DNA of 64,000 nucleotides from DATARH01 sp036268075 (GTDB lineage Bacteria; Pseudomonadota; Alphaproteobacteria; ATCC43930; CGMCC-115725), in NCBI GenBank assembly GCA_036268075.1, contig DATAUV010000015.1, positions 1-64,000 on the forward strand, written 5' to 3'. Below the pieces are notes generated by a model. That model did not search any database and was not told where the DNA came from. It was given only the letters and a program-made list of their open reading frames with translations. This document shows, piece by piece, positions 7,537-16,726 of the stretch. Each line of letters begins with the position of its first letter. The stretch's first letter is position 1. A program made the translations under genes and the position numbers.

Positions 7537-9759
7537 CTACGACGCCGCGGCCATCGGCTCTCGCATGATCACGGCGGCGACGCGGACGCGGGTTGCCGGC
7601 AGGGTGACGGTGACGGTGGTTCCCCGGCCCTTTTCGCTGCGCACGGTCAGGGTGCCGCCGTGGAGCTCGGTCAGGCGGCGGGCCAGCGGCAGGCCGAGGC
7701 CGGTGCCGGGGTGCTGGCGGGAATGGGCGGAATCGATCTGGCCGAACGGTTCGAGCGCGATCTCGATCTCGGCCGCGTTCATGCCGATCCCGGTGTCGCG
7801 GACCTCGAACTCGGCGCTGCCATCCGCCCGCCGGCGCAGCGAGACGCCGACCGTGCCCTCGCGCGGCGTGAACTTGACCGCGTTGGACAACAGGTTGAGC
7901 AGGATCTGCGTCAGGCGCGTCGGGTCGACCACCAACTCGGCGATCTCGTCGTCGCTATCCACCGACAGGCACGGCATGTTGGTATCCGTCCGCGCGTTGA
8001 CGAGGCGGATGCAGGAATCGATGACGATTTGCGGATCGACGTCCTGCTCCTCGTGCAGCTCGAGCTTGCCGGCGTCGACCCGGGCGAGGTCGAGGATTTC
8101 GTTGATGACGTTGAGCAGGTGCTCGCCGCTCTGGTGGATCAGCCCGGAATATTCCTGCTGCTGCGGCTGGAGCGGTCCGGCGAGGCCGTGTTTCAGCATC
8201 TCGGAAAAGCCGAGGATCGCGTTGAGCGGGGTGCGCAGCTCGTGGCTCATGTTGGCCAGGAATTGCGACTTCGCCAGGTTCGCTGCCTCGGCCGCGGATT
8301 TGGCGGCGCGCAGACCGCGCTCGCTGATCTTTTCGCGGCTGATGTCGCGCACCGTGCCGCGATAGCCGAGAAAGCCGCGCCGGGTGTCGAAAATCGGCTT
8401 GCCGCTGACCGAGATGTAGGCTTCGGGGTCGTCGCCGGCCTGGCGCTTGTAGACAAAGTCGCGGAACGGCTCGTGCCGGTCGAGCACGGCGCGGTGCTCG
8501 GCCCATTTGTCGGCCTCGCTGCCGGCATCGGCGGCGAGCTCGAACCGGGTGCGGCCGAGGCGCTTCTGCGGGTCCTGGCCAAACGCGCGGATATTGTCGG
8601 AATGGTAGGTGAAGCGGTGCTCGGCGTCGGTTTCCCACAGCCAGTCCGACGAGGTGGTCGCGAAATCGCGGAACCGGGCTTCGCTCTGCCCCAGCGCCGC
8701 GGCCGCCTCCTCCAGATCCTTCGCCTGCCGCTCAAGCCGCCTCGATTGCCCGGCGAGGGCGCGGAACAGCAAGGCAAACCCGACCGCCGCGGCGAGCGCG
8801 CCGAGCAGCATCCAGGTGGATTGCCGCCGCCAGTCGCTGAGCACCGCGTTTTCCTCGATCGCCACCGCGGCGACCAGGGGCAGATCGCCGACCGGGTGGA
8901 CCGAAACGATGCGCGGCACCTGGTCGAAATGCCCCGGCGAGCGATACGTCGCCCCCTCCCCGCGCGCGGCATAGCCGTACCATTCGGCCTGCGGCGGCAG
9001 CCGCTTGCCGATCTCGCCGGCGCGGCCCGGATAGCGCACCAGCATCGTCCCGTCGCGCCGCAACAGCGCTACGGACTCGCCGGGGTTGATCGCGATCGTC
9101 TGATAGAATTCCTCGAAATAGCGGACCTCGACGACACCCAGCACGATGCCGAGAAACGTGCCGTCGGGCGTGTCGATGCGGCGGGTCAGCGTGATGACCC
9201 AGGCGCCGGTGTATTTGTTGACGACCGGCTCGCCGATAAAGACGGCATGGTCGTCGGTATTGCGGAAATGGGCATAGAAATCGCGGTCGGCCGTCTCGAT
9301 GCGGGGCACCGGCCACACCCGCGAGAAATTGATGATGCGGCCGGTATCGTCGATCAGCGACACGGCGTTGGCCTGCGGCAGGCTGCGCAGCCGGTCGGAC
9401 AGGTATTTGTGGACCTCCTCGGTCGCGAGGCGCTCGCGGAACTGGCTGGGCGTCGTGATCGCGCCCGTGCGGACGAGAGCCTGCGCCTCCTGCATCACCA
9501 GGTCGACCGCCTGCAGCGAGCGGGCGCTCTGCGCCGCCAGCACGACGCCGAGATTGCTCATCTCGCGGCGGGAGCGCGCAATCGCGTCGTCCCGCCGGTT
9601 CCAGATCGCGATCGTGGCCGCCAGGACGATGCCGGCCACGACGATGATCCCCACCAGCGGCAGGCGCAGGCTGGAATGGAAACGGCGTTCGACGCCGGCA
9701 TGGAGGTTCATCAGCGCGTGTGGCCTCGCGGTTCCTGACCCGCGTCGTGGAACGCTCAT
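7537..9759 (-). CDS. Membrane-bound PAS hybrid-type sensor histidine kinase
   Basis: About 740 residues from ATG 9759 (ATG 9711 is an alternative; neither has a strong ribosome-binding site). Order of parts: a first membrane helix (LVGIIVVAGIVLAATIAIW), a large periplasmic double-PAS/Cache-like sensor domain, a second helix (WMLLGALAAAVGFALLF), a PAS domain (DWLWETDAEHRFTYHS), the HisKA dimerisation domain with the phosphorylated His in NMSHELRTPLNAILGFSE, and an HATPase domain with NAVKFT, DTGIGM and GTGLGLPLA boxes. There is no receiver domain. It follows phoB by 73 bp on the same strand and may be co-transcribed with the phosphate regulon, but its partner regulator is unknown. Confidence 0.85.
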   Translation of the reverse strand: MSVPRRGSGTARPHALMNLHAGVERRFHSSLRLPLVGIIVVAGIVLAATIAIWNRRDDAIARSRREMSNLGVVLAAQSARSLQAVDLVMQEAQALVRTGAITTPSQFRERLATEEVHKYLSDRLRSLPQANAVSLIDDTGRIINFSRVWPVPRIETADRDFYAHFRNTDDHAVFIGEPVVNKYTGAWVITLTRRIDTPDGTFLGIVLGVVEVRYFEEFYQTIAINPGESVALLRRDGTMLVRYPGRAGEIGKRLPPQAEWYGYAARGEGATYRSPGHFDQVPRIVSVHPVGDLPLVAAVAIEENAVLSDWRRQSTWMLLGALAAAVGFALLFRALAGQSRRLERQAKDLEEAAAALGQSEARFRDFATTSSDWLWETDAEHRFTYHSDNIRAFGQDPQKRLGRTRFELAADAGSEADKWAEHRAVLDRHEPFRDFVYKRQAGDDPEAYISVSGKPIFDTRRGFLGYRGTVRDISREKISERGLRAAKSAAEAANLAKSQFLANMSHELRTPLNAILGFSEMLKHGLAGPLQPQQQEYSGLIHQSGEHLLNVINEILDLARVDAGKLELHEEQDVDPQIVIDSCIRLVNARTDTNMPCLSVDSDDEIAELVVDPTRLTQILLNLLSNAVKFTPREGTVGVSLRRRADGSAEFEVRDTGIGMNAAEIEIALEPFGQIDSAHSRQHPGTGLGLPLARRLTELHGGTLTVRSEKGRGTTVTVTLPATRVRVAAVIMREPMAAAS

Positions 9760-9832
9760 CGGAACGGCGAATATCGGCCGCACATCTTTAAGGCAGGTTA
9801 AGCACGTCGCCCATCCCGTCGGGCGGGGCGCC

Positions 9833-10522
9833 TCAGCGCGCGCGGTCGAGCGCGTAGCCGACCGAGCGGACGGTGCGAAGCAGGTCGCCGCCGCCGCCGA
9901 TATTGAGCGCCTTGCGCAGCCGCCGGATATGCACGTCGACCGTGCGCATCTCCAGCTCGGCATCATCGCCCCAGACGCGGTCGAGAAGCTGCTCGCGCGA
10001 AAACACGCGGCCCGGATGCTGCAGGAAGTGGCGCAGCAGCCGGAACTCGGTCGGCCCGAGATGGATCGGCGTGTCGGCGCGCGAGACCCGGTGCGCGATG
10101 AGGTCCATCGCCAGGTCAGCATAGCGCAGCACGTCCTCGGCCATGCTCGGCTGGGCCCGGCGAATGACGGCGCGCAGCCGCGCCACCAGCTCGCTCGGGC
10201 TGAACGGCTTGACGATGTAGTCGTCGGCGCCGCTGTTGAGCCCGCGGATGCGGTCGGCCTCGTCGGTGCGCGCGGTCAGCATGATGATCGGCAGCACCCG
10301 GGTCGCGGCGGCGCGGCGGATCTGGCGGCACACCTCGATCCCGGAAACGACCGGCAGCATCCAGTCGAGCAGCACCGCGTCGGGCTTGCGCTCGGCGATC
10401 GCCAGCAGCGCCTCCTCGCCGTCCGCCGCCTCGCAGACCGCGAACCCTTCGCGTTCAAGGTTGTAGCGCAACAGCGTGACGAGCGGCGCCTCGTCCTCGA
10501 CGACGAGAACGAGCGGCTTCAT
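9833..10522 (-). CDS. phoB: Phosphate regulon response regulator PhoB
   Basis: A 229-residue OmpR-family regulator. The receiver domain has acidic residues at VVEDE, the phosphorylation site D53 in LLDWMLP, and the conserved lysine in IVKPFSPSEL. The C-terminal winged helix has GPTEFRLLRHFLQHPGRV, WGDDAELEMRTVDVHI and RSVGYAL. ATG 10522 gives the canonical PhoB length; the longer open frame above it is shadow under phoU. The start overlaps the phoU stop by four bases, so it is translated as part of pstSCAB-phoU-phoB and activates pst and other Pho genes when phosphorylated by PhoR. Confidence 0.93.
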   Translation of the reverse strand: MKPLVLVVEDEAPLVTLLRYNLEREGFAVCEAADGEEALLAIAERKPDAVLLDWMLPVVSGIEVCRQIRRAAATRVLPIIMLTARTDEADRIRGLNSGADDYIVKPFSPSELVARLRAVIRRAQPSMAEDVLRYADLAMDLIAHRVSRADTPIHLGPTEFRLLRHFLQHPGRVFSREQLLDRVWGDDAELEMRTVDVHIRRLRKALNIGGGGDLLRTVRSVGYALDRAR

Positions 10523-11247
10523 CGCGCGGCCGCCGACGAGTCGGGCGCCACCACTTCCATGCTCGACTTGTCGCCTTTCGGCCGGGCTTCGGTCAGCGCC
10601 GTGCCGTGGACCAGGTAGTAGAGGTTCTCGGCGATGTTGGTCGCGTGGTCGCCGATCCGCTCGATGTTCTTGGCCATGAACAACAGATGCGTCGAGGCGC
10701 CGATGTTGCGCGGGTCTTCCATCATGTAGGTGAGCAGCTCGCGGAAGAAGCTCGCATACATCTCGTCGAGTTCCTCGTCGGCGCGCCACACCGCGAGCGC
10801 CTTTTCGGAATCGTGGGCGACATAGGCGTCGATCACATCCTTGATCAGGCGCAGCGCCAGGTGCGCCATGCGCGGCAGCGCGTGCATCGCCTGGATCGGC
10901 GGCGTCTGCGACAGCGCGATCGAGCGCTTGGCGACGTTGGCGGCGTAGTCGCAGATGCGTTCGAGGTCGCTGCCGATCTTGAGCGCGACAAAGATCTCGC
11001 GCAGGTCCCGCGCCATCGGCTGGCGCAGCGCCAAGAGGCGGATCGCGAGGTTGTCGAGCTCGCGCTCCAGCTCGTCGACCTCGCCGTCGCCCTCGATGAC
11101 CCGGGCGGCGAGCGCGCTGTCGCGGCGGCTGACGGCGTCGAGCGCCGAGGCGAGCTGGCTCTCCGCGAGGCCGCCCATCTCGACGATCATCTTGCTGAGC
11201 CGGCTCAGCTCCTCGTCATAGCTCTTGATGATGTGCTGGGCTTGCAT
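10519..11247 (-). CDS. phoU: Phosphate signalling and transport regulator PhoU
   Basis: A 242-residue all-helical protein with two PhoU repeats. Metal- and membrane-facing motifs IGSDLERICDYAANVAKR and NIERIGDHATNIAENL, at equivalent places in the two halves, are diagnostic. PhoU links the PstSCAB transporter to PhoR and restrains the kinase when phosphate is plentiful. The start is ATG 11247, 14 bp after the pstB stop on the minus strand. Its own stop overlaps the phoB start. Confidence 0.94.
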   Translation of the reverse strand: MQAQHIIKSYDEELSRLSKMIVEMGGLAESQLASALDAVSRRDSALAARVIEGDGEVDELERELDNLAIRLLALRQPMARDLREIFVALKIGSDLERICDYAANVAKRSIALSQTPPIQAMHALPRMAHLALRLIKDVIDAYVAHDSEKALAVWRADEELDEMYASFFRELLTYMMEDPRNIGASTHLLFMAKNIERIGDHATNIAENLYYLVHGTALTEARPKGDKSSMEVVAPDSSAAAR

Positions 11248-11261
11248 CGTGCCACCCTCGT

Positions 11262-12098
11262 TCAGCCAAAGCGGCCGGTGATGTAATCCTCGGTCCGCTT
11301 CACCCGCGGACGCGTAAAGATCTTTTCCGTCTCGTCGAACTCGATCAGCTCGCCGAGATACATGAACGCCGTGTAGTCGGAGCTGCGCGCCGCCTGCTGC
11401 ATGTTGTGCGTGACGATGGCGATGCAGTAATCGGATTTCAGCTCGGCGATCAATTCTTCGATCCGCTGGGTCGAGATCGGGTCGAGCGCCGAGGCCGGCT
11501 CGTCGAGCAGCAGTATTTCCGGCTCGACCGCGATCGCGCGGGCGATGCACAGGCGCTGCTGCTGGCCGCCCGACAGGCTGAGCCCGCTTTGGCGCAGCTT
11601 GTCCCTGACCTCGTCCCACAATGCGGCCCGCTTCAGCGCCGATTCGATGCGGTCGTCCATTTCGGATTTGGGCACCTTCTGGTACAGCCGGATGCCAAAC
11701 GCGATGTTGTCGTGGATCGACATCGGAAACGGCGTCGGCTTCTGGAACACCATCCCGATCCTCGCCCGCACCATGTTGAGGTCGAGGCTCGGCGACAGGA
11801 TGTTCTCGCCGTCGACGATCACCTCGCCGCTCGCGACCTGGTTCGGGTAAAGCTCGTAGATACGGTTGAGCACGCGCAACAGCGTGGACTTGCCGCAGCC
11901 CGACGGACCGATGAACGCCGTCACCTTGCGGTCGTAGAGCGGCAGGGTGATGTTCTTCAGCGCGTGGAACTTGCCATAGTGAAACCCGACATCTCGAATC
12001 TGCACCTTGACCGGAAACGGCGTAACCGTCGCCGGCGTCGCGTTGTGCGCCGGGGGTTCCGGCTCGCGGGGCAAGGATTTGGCCAAGGACAAGGTCAT
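11262..12098 (-). CDS. pstB: Phosphate ABC transporter ATP-binding protein PstB
   Basis: A 278-residue ABC ATPase. It has Walker A GPSGCGKST, Q-loop region MVFQKPTPFPMSI (typical of PstB), signature LSGGQQQR, Walker B ILLLDEPASALDP and the switch histidine in IVTHNMQQA. It energises uptake of phosphate by PstC and PstA. ATG 12098 overlaps the pstA stop by four bases. A ~30-residue alanine- and proline-rich N-terminal extension precedes the ABC domain, a little longer than in enteric PstB. Confidence 0.95.
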   Translation of the reverse strand: MTLSLAKSLPREPEPPAHNATPATVTPFPVKVQIRDVGFHYGKFHALKNITLPLYDRKVTAFIGPSGCGKSTLLRVLNRIYELYPNQVASGEVIVDGENILSPSLDLNMVRARIGMVFQKPTPFPMSIHDNIAFGIRLYQKVPKSEMDDRIESALKRAALWDEVRDKLRQSGLSLSGGQQQRLCIARAIAVEPEILLLDEPASALDPISTQRIEELIAELKSDYCIAIVTHNMQQAARSSDYTAFMYLGELIEFDETEKIFTRPRVKRTEDYITGRFG

Positions 12099-12937
12099 CT
12101 TTCGAAACTGCTCCGGGAAGCGAGATAGCGGGCGCCGATGTTGAGGAGGAGGATCGTCACGGTGATCAGCAGCGCGCCGGCCCAGGCGAGCGCGGTCCAA
12201 TCGGCGTAGGGGCTCATCGCGAACTGGAAGATCACCACCGGCAAATTCGCCATCGGCGCGTTCATGTTCGCGCTCCAGAACTGGTTGTTGAGCGCGGTGA
12301 ACAACAGCGGCGCGGTCTCGCCCGAGATGCGCGCGATCGCCAGGAGCACGCCGGTCAGCATCCCCTGGATCGCGGCGCGGTAGGTCACCGTGACGATGAT
12401 CCGCCATTTCGGCGCGCCGAGCGCCGCCGCCGCCTCGCGCAGCGAGTTGGGCACGAGGCGCAGCATGTCCTCGGTCGTGCGCACGACCACCGGGATCATG
12501 ATCACCGCCAGCGCCGCCGCCCCGGCCCAGCCCGAAAAGTGACCCATCGGGACGACGAGCGCGGAGTAGACGAAGAGGCCGATGATGATCGACGGCGCCG
12601 ACAAGAGGATATCGTTGATAAAGCGCACAATTTCGCCGAACCACCCGTTCCGCGCGTATTCGGCGAGAAAGGTGCCGGCGAGGATGCCGGTCGGGGTGCC
12701 GACGAGGGTGGCGATCGTGGTCATCGCGACGCTGCCGAAGATCGCGTTGGCGAGCCCGCCGGCGCTCCCCGGCGGCGGCGTCGTCTGCGTGAACAGCGTC
12801 GGACCGATCGCGCCGACCCCGTTGACCAGCAGCGTCCCCAGCACCAGCACCAGGAACAAGAGGCCGAACGCGGTCGCCGCCAGCGACAGGGCCACGACGA
12901 TCGAGTTACCGATGCGGCGGCGTGTATAGACCTGCAT
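12095..12937 (-). CDS. pstA: Phosphate ABC transporter permease PstA
   Basis: A 280-residue inner-membrane permease with six predicted helices, the first at about residues 12-37. The cytoplasmic EAA loop that docks on PstB is visible as LREAAAALGAPKWRIIVTVTYRAA. It forms the phosphate channel with PstC. The start ATG 12937 follows the pstC stop by six bases, and its end overlaps pstB. Confidence 0.94.
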   Translation of the reverse strand: MQVYTRRRIGNSIVVALSLAATAFGLLFLVLVLGTLLVNGVGAIGPTLFTQTTPPPGSAGGLANAIFGSVAMTTIATLVGTPTGILAGTFLAEYARNGWFGEIVRFINDILLSAPSIIIGLFVYSALVVPMGHFSGWAGAAALAVIMIPVVVRTTEDMLRLVPNSLREAAAALGAPKWRIIVTVTYRAAIQGMLTGVLLAIARISGETAPLLFTALNNQFWSANMNAPMANLPVVIFQFAMSPYADWTALAWAGALLITVTILLLNIGARYLASRSSFER

Positions 12938-12943
12938 CGCGCC

Positions 12944-13918
12944 CTACCCGCCCGCCTGGCGCTGCAGCCGGATCAGCATGATCTTGGCGATCGCCAGCAC
13001 GACGAAAGTGATCAGGAACAGGATGAGCCCGAGCGCGATCAGCGACGACTGGTACAAATCGCCCACCGCCTCGGTGAATTCGTTGGCGAGCGCGGCCGAG
13101 ATCGTCGTGCCGGGCTGCAACAGCGAGGCCTTGATGTGGTGCGAGTTGCCGATGACGAAGGTGACCGCCATCGTCTCGCCCAGCGCCCGACCGAGCCCCA
13201 ACAGGATGCCGCCGATGACGCCGACCCGCGTATAGGGCAGCACCACCCGCCACACGACCTCGCTCGTCGTCGCGCCGAGCCCGAACGCGCTTTCCTTCAG
13301 CACTTGCGGCACGGTCTCGAACACGTCGCGCATGATCGCCGAGATGAACGGCAGCACCATCACCGCCAGGATGAACCCCGCCGTCAGCACGCCGATCCCA
13401 AGCGGCGGCCCCGCGAACAGAAGCCCGATGCCGGGGATGTTGCCGAGCGTGCCGATCAGCAGCGGCTCGATGTGTTCCTGCAGAAACGGCGCCAGCACGA
13501 AAAGGCCCCAGATGCCGTAGATGATGCTGGGGATCGCGGCCAACAGCTCGATCATCGTCGCGAGCGGCCGCTTCAGCCAGTTCGGGCAAAGCTCGGTGAT
13601 GAAAAGCGCGATCCCGAACGCGACCGGGATGCCGATCACCATCGCGATCAGCGAGGTGACGAGCGTGCCGTAGATCGGCGCGACCGCGCCGTATTTGTCG
13701 GTGACCGGGTTCCACACATCGGCGAAAAGGAACCCGAACCCGAACTCCTTTAGCGCCGGCCACGCACCCTGCACGAGCGAGACGATGACGCCGCTCAGGA
13801 TCAGCAGGACGAGGATGGCGAACAGACAGGTCAGGGCGCGGAAGATGGTGTCGCCCGGCCCGAAGCTCCGGGTGCGGCGCGCCATCTCCGAGGGGACCGT
13901 CACGACCTCTGTTGTCAC
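12944..13918 (-). CDS. pstC: Phosphate ABC transporter permease PstC
   Basis: A 324-residue permease with a cytosolic N-terminus and six predicted helices. The EAA-like loop is LKESAFGLGATTSEVVWRVVLPY and the GLGRALGETMAVTFV segment is characteristic of PstC. It partners PstA in the membrane. The longest frame starts at GTG 13918; ATG 13885 is an alternative that would remove 11 residues without affecting the membrane domain. The gap to pstS holds a palindromic repeat. Confidence 0.93.
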   Translation of the reverse strand: MTTEVVTVPSEMARRTRSFGPGDTIFRALTCLFAILVLLILSGVIVSLVQGAWPALKEFGFGFLFADVWNPVTDKYGAVAPIYGTLVTSLIAMVIGIPVAFGIALFITELCPNWLKRPLATMIELLAAIPSIIYGIWGLFVLAPFLQEHIEPLLIGTLGNIPGIGLLFAGPPLGIGVLTAGFILAVMVLPFISAIMRDVFETVPQVLKESAFGLGATTSEVVWRVVLPYTRVGVIGGILLGLGRALGETMAVTFVIGNSHHIKASLLQPGTTISAALANEFTEAVGDLYQSSLIALGLILFLITFVVLAIAKIMLIRLQRQAGG

Positions 13919-13968
13919 TGGCTACCCCGGCTTTTGTCAGAGCACGTTTCAGCGGCGTCGAAGCGGCA

Positions 13969-14058
13969 TGTCATTGCGAGCGCAGCGAAGCAATCTCGGG
14001 CCGCAGGAGCCTCCCCCGCACGAGATTGCCGCGTCGCCTTCGGCTCCTCGCAATGACA
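13969..14058. repeat. TGTCATTGCGAG palindromic repeat, copy 1
   Basis: A 90-bp element with perfect 12-bp terminal inverted repeats (TGTCATTGCGAG at 13969-13980 and its complement at 14047-14058) and further internal complementarity (GCAATCTCG against CGAGATTGC). It lies between pstS and pstC. Another full copy is at 33505-33592, with fragments near 30182 and 39847. The hairpin may lower expression of the permease genes relative to pstS, as intergenic palindromes do in other binding-protein operons. Confidence 0.9.
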
Positions 14059-14084
14059 ATGGCGTTGGTTCTCGATTGCATCGA

Positions 14085-15137
14085 CTACGACGGCTTGCCG
14101 TTCCACACCGGCTTGCCGTCGGGGCCGAGCAGGGTCTTCCAGCTATCCTCGACCATGCCGACCACGTTCGTCGGCATCGGCACATAGGCCAGATCCTCGG
14201 CCATCTTGCCGCCGTTGCGGTACGACCAGTCGAAGAAGCTCAGCACTTCCTTGGCCGTATCCGCCTTCGCCTGCGCCTTGTGCATCAGGATGAAGGTGGC
14301 GCCGGTGATCGGCCAGCTCTCCTTGCCGGGCTGGTCGGTCAAGAGCATGTAGAAGCCCTGCGCCTTGGCCCAATCGGCGTTCGACGCCGCCGCCTGGAAG
14401 TTCTCCGCCGTCGGCGACACGAAGTTGCCGTCGTGGTTCTTCAGCAGCGTGTAGTTCATCTTGTTCTGGAGGGCGTAGGCGTATTCGACATACCCGATCG
14501 CGCCGTCGGTGCGCCCGGTCAGCGCGGCGACGCCCTCGTTGCCCTTGCCGCCCAGCCCGCTCGGGAACTCGACCGAGGTGTTCTCGCCGACCTTCGCCTT
14601 GAAGTCCGCGTCCACCTGCGACAGGTAGTGCGTGAAGATGAAGTTGGTGCCCGAGCCGTCCGAGCGGTGCACCGTCGCGACCGCCTTGTCCGGCAGGTTC
14701 ACGCCGGGGTTCAGCGCCTTGATCGCCGGGTCGTTCCATTTGGCGATCGTGCCGAGATACATCCCGGCGACGGTCTTGCCGTCGAGCTTCAGCTCGCCCG
14801 GCTTGACCCCTTGCAGATTGACGACCAGCACGACGCCGCCCATCACCATCGGGAATTGCTGGAGCCCGTCCTTGGCCAGGATTTCCGGCTGGAGCGGCAT
14901 GTCGGACGCGCCGAAATCGACGGTCTTGGCGGTGATCTGCTTGATCCCGCCGCCCGAACCGATCGACTGGTAATTCATGCTCGTCCCGGTCTTGGCCTTA
15001 TAGGCCTCGGCCCATTTGGCGTAGATCGGGTACGGAAACGTGGCCCCGGCGCCGGAAATCTCGGCGGCGCCGGCCGGCATCGCGGTTGCTAAAGCGGCGA
15101 ACGCCGCAACTATAAGCGTGAAACGACGAGCGCTCAC
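14085..15137 (-). CDS. pstS: Phosphate-binding periplasmic protein PstS
   Basis: A 350-residue binding protein. It has a Sec signal peptide (about residues 1-24, ending MPAGAA) and then the PstS N-terminus ISGAGATFPYPIYAKW. The phosphate-binding motifs SIGSGGGIKQ, DFGASD and RSDGSGTNFIF are intact. GTG 15137 is preferred over upstream starts because a GGGAGG ribosome-binding site lies seven bases before it and the signal peptide begins there. It captures phosphate in the periplasm for PstCAB. A PhoB-box candidate lies about 70 bp upstream. Confidence 0.95.
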   Translation of the reverse strand: MSARRFTLIVAAFAALATAMPAGAAEISGAGATFPYPIYAKWAEAYKAKTGTSMNYQSIGSGGGIKQITAKTVDFGASDMPLQPEILAKDGLQQFPMVMGGVVLVVNLQGVKPGELKLDGKTVAGMYLGTIAKWNDPAIKALNPGVNLPDKAVATVHRSDGSGTNFIFTHYLSQVDADFKAKVGENTSVEFPSGLGGKGNEGVAALTGRTDGAIGYVEYAYALQNKMNYTLLKNHDGNFVSPTAENFQAAASNADWAKAQGFYMLLTDQPGKESWPITGATFILMHKAQAKADTAKEVLSFFDWSYRNGGKMAEDLAYVPMPTNVVGMVEDSWKTLLGPDGKPVWNGKPS

Positions 15138-15206
15138 GAAAGGCCTCCCATCTCGTAAAACCTTACCCGCCAAGGGCGCGGGACAGGCGCCTTCTACCCA
15201 GCCCGC

Positions 15207-15224
15207 GATACAGTCCTATGACGG
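15207..15224 (-). promoter_or_regulatory. Candidate PhoB box upstream of pstS
   Basis: On the minus strand CCGTCATAGGACTGTATC matches the 18-bp Pho-box model (two CTGTCAT-like heptamers separated by 4 bp), with 6/7 in the first heptamer and a weaker second. A further CTGTCAC lies about 16 bp upstream. The position, 70-87 bp before the pstS start, and the flanking phoR/pst/phoB genes support it. Confidence 0.55.
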
Positions 15225-15265
15225 TTTGTTTGCCGATTTGTGACAGGTGGGGCGGAGGGAAAGGT

Positions 15266-15339
15266 GATGGGCTTCGCTGCGCTCAACCCATCCTACGAGT
15301 TCGGTGCCGTAGGATGGGCTGAGCGCAGCGAAGCCCATC
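15266..15339. repeat. Palindromic repeat at the phoR 3' end
   Basis: Near-perfect 32-bp arms (15266-15297 against 15308-15339) begin GATGGGCTTCGCTGCGCTCA and enclose a 10-nt loop. The element overlaps the phoR stop codon by two bases and ends about 40 bp from the Pho-box candidate. It could serve as a transcription terminator for phoR while leaving the pstS promoter free. Confidence 0.9.
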
Positions 15340-16702
15340 AATCCCCCGCCCGCAGCCACACCGTAAAAATCGACCCCTGACCCAGCGTGCTGTCGATCTC
15401 CAGCCTTCCCCGATGCCGGTTGAGGATGTGCTTGACGACCGCGAGGCCGAGCCCCGTGCCGCCCAGCTCGCGCGAGCGCGCCGTGTCCACCCGGTAGAAC
15501 CGCTCGGTCAGCCGCGGCAGATGTTCGGGCGGGATGCCGTCGCCGCGGTCGGTCACCGAGACGCGGACAAAGCCGCGCTCGGCCACCGCGGTGACGGTGA
15601 TGTCGGTGGCGGGGCGGCCGTATTTGATCGCGTTGTCGAGGAGGTTCTGGAACACCTGCGCCAACTCGTCGGCGTCGCCCAGCACGGCGGGCAGGTCGTC
15701 GGGGAGCGCCAGCGCCATGCGTCGATCCGCCGCGCGGAGTTCGAGCGTGTCGGCGATGTGTTCGATCACCGGCGCCAGCTCGACCCGGCCGGTCGGGGCG
15801 ACGTGCTCGTTGAGCTCGATCCGCGACAGCGACAACAAATCGTTGACCAGCCGCCCCATCCGCTCGGCCTGCTCCTGCATGATGCCGAGAAAGCGCTCGC
15901 GCACGGCCGCGTCATCGCGCGCCGGGCCGCGCAGCGTCTCGACAAACCCGATCAGCGAGGCGAGCGGCGTCTTCAGCTCGTGACCGGCATTGGCGATGAA
16001 ATCGGCCCGCATCTGCTCGGCCCGCTTGAGCGCGGTGATGTCGTGGAGCGTCAGCACCGCGACCGACCCGTCGAGCGACGGTCCGTCGATCCGGGCGAAA
16101 CGGGCGCTGAGCCAACGCTCGACCGGCACGGTCAGCGAGAACTCGACCACCCGCGCCGCCTCGCCGCGCAGCACCGCGTCGGCGGCGGCCAGCACCGCCG
16201 GGTTGCGCAATGACGCGGCGAGGTCGCGCGCCTCGGGCACGGCGCCGATCAGCTCGACCGAGGCGGCGTTGGCGCGGACGATCCGGCGCTGCGCGTCGAG
16301 GAGGATCAGCGGGTCGGGAAGGCCCGCGATCACCGCCTCGGCCGCCGCCAGCCGCGCCCGCGCCTCGTTGCCGAGCGCCTCGACGCCGCGCCAGGCGCGC
16401 GCGACCGACAGCCGCAGCGCGTGCGCCGCCGGGGTCAACCCCCGCGGTCGGCGGGCGCGCAGCGATTCGGCCCCGCCGGCCGGGTCCGCGCCCAGGCTTT
16501 CGATCGCGTCGCGCACCACCGCCAGCGACAGCGCCGCCGGCAACGCCGCGAGCGCGGTCAGCCCGACCGCCACGACAAAGGCGATCGCGGCGGTGCGCGG
16601 GTCGAGACGGCCGCTCACATAGAGGAAAAGCACCACCCCCGCGCTCGGCAGCGAAATGCCGGCGACCAGCGCCAGCATCCGGCGCAGCCCGCGGCCCGTC
16701 AT
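15338..16702 (-). CDS. phoR: Phosphate regulon sensor histidine kinase PhoR
   Basis: A 454-residue kinase. Two membrane helices occupy the first ~60 residues with almost no periplasmic loop, as in PhoR. A PAS domain follows (AVIAGLPDPLILLDAQRRIVRANAA). The HisKA box is FIANAGHELKTPLASLIGFVETL, and the ATPase has NLLDNAIKYG, DRGDGIP and GGTGLGLAVVKHIL. The lack of a sensory periplasmic domain fits a kinase that reads PstSCAB-PhoU rather than phosphate itself. It is transcribed before pstS and separated from it by a palindromic repeat and the Pho-box candidate. Confidence 0.92.
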   Translation of the reverse strand: MTGRGLRRMLALVAGISLPSAGVVLFLYVSGRLDPRTAAIAFVVAVGLTALAALPAALSLAVVRDAIESLGADPAGGAESLRARRPRGLTPAAHALRLSVARAWRGVEALGNEARARLAAAEAVIAGLPDPLILLDAQRRIVRANAASVELIGAVPEARDLAASLRNPAVLAAADAVLRGEAARVVEFSLTVPVERWLSARFARIDGPSLDGSVAVLTLHDITALKRAEQMRADFIANAGHELKTPLASLIGFVETLRGPARDDAAVRERFLGIMQEQAERMGRLVNDLLSLSRIELNEHVAPTGRVELAPVIEHIADTLELRAADRRMALALPDDLPAVLGDADELAQVFQNLLDNAIKYGRPATDITVTAVAERGFVRVSVTDRGDGIPPEHLPRLTERFYRVDTARSRELGGTGLGLAVVKHILNRHRGRLEIDSTLGQGSIFTVWLRAGD

Positions 16703-16726
16703 CCGACGGCCGCGGCGGCGGGGCGA

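Noticed and set aside
9760..10122. N-terminal extension of the sensor kinase to 861 residues
   Set aside because: The extra Arg/Ser/Thr-rich sequence is the alternative frame of phoB.
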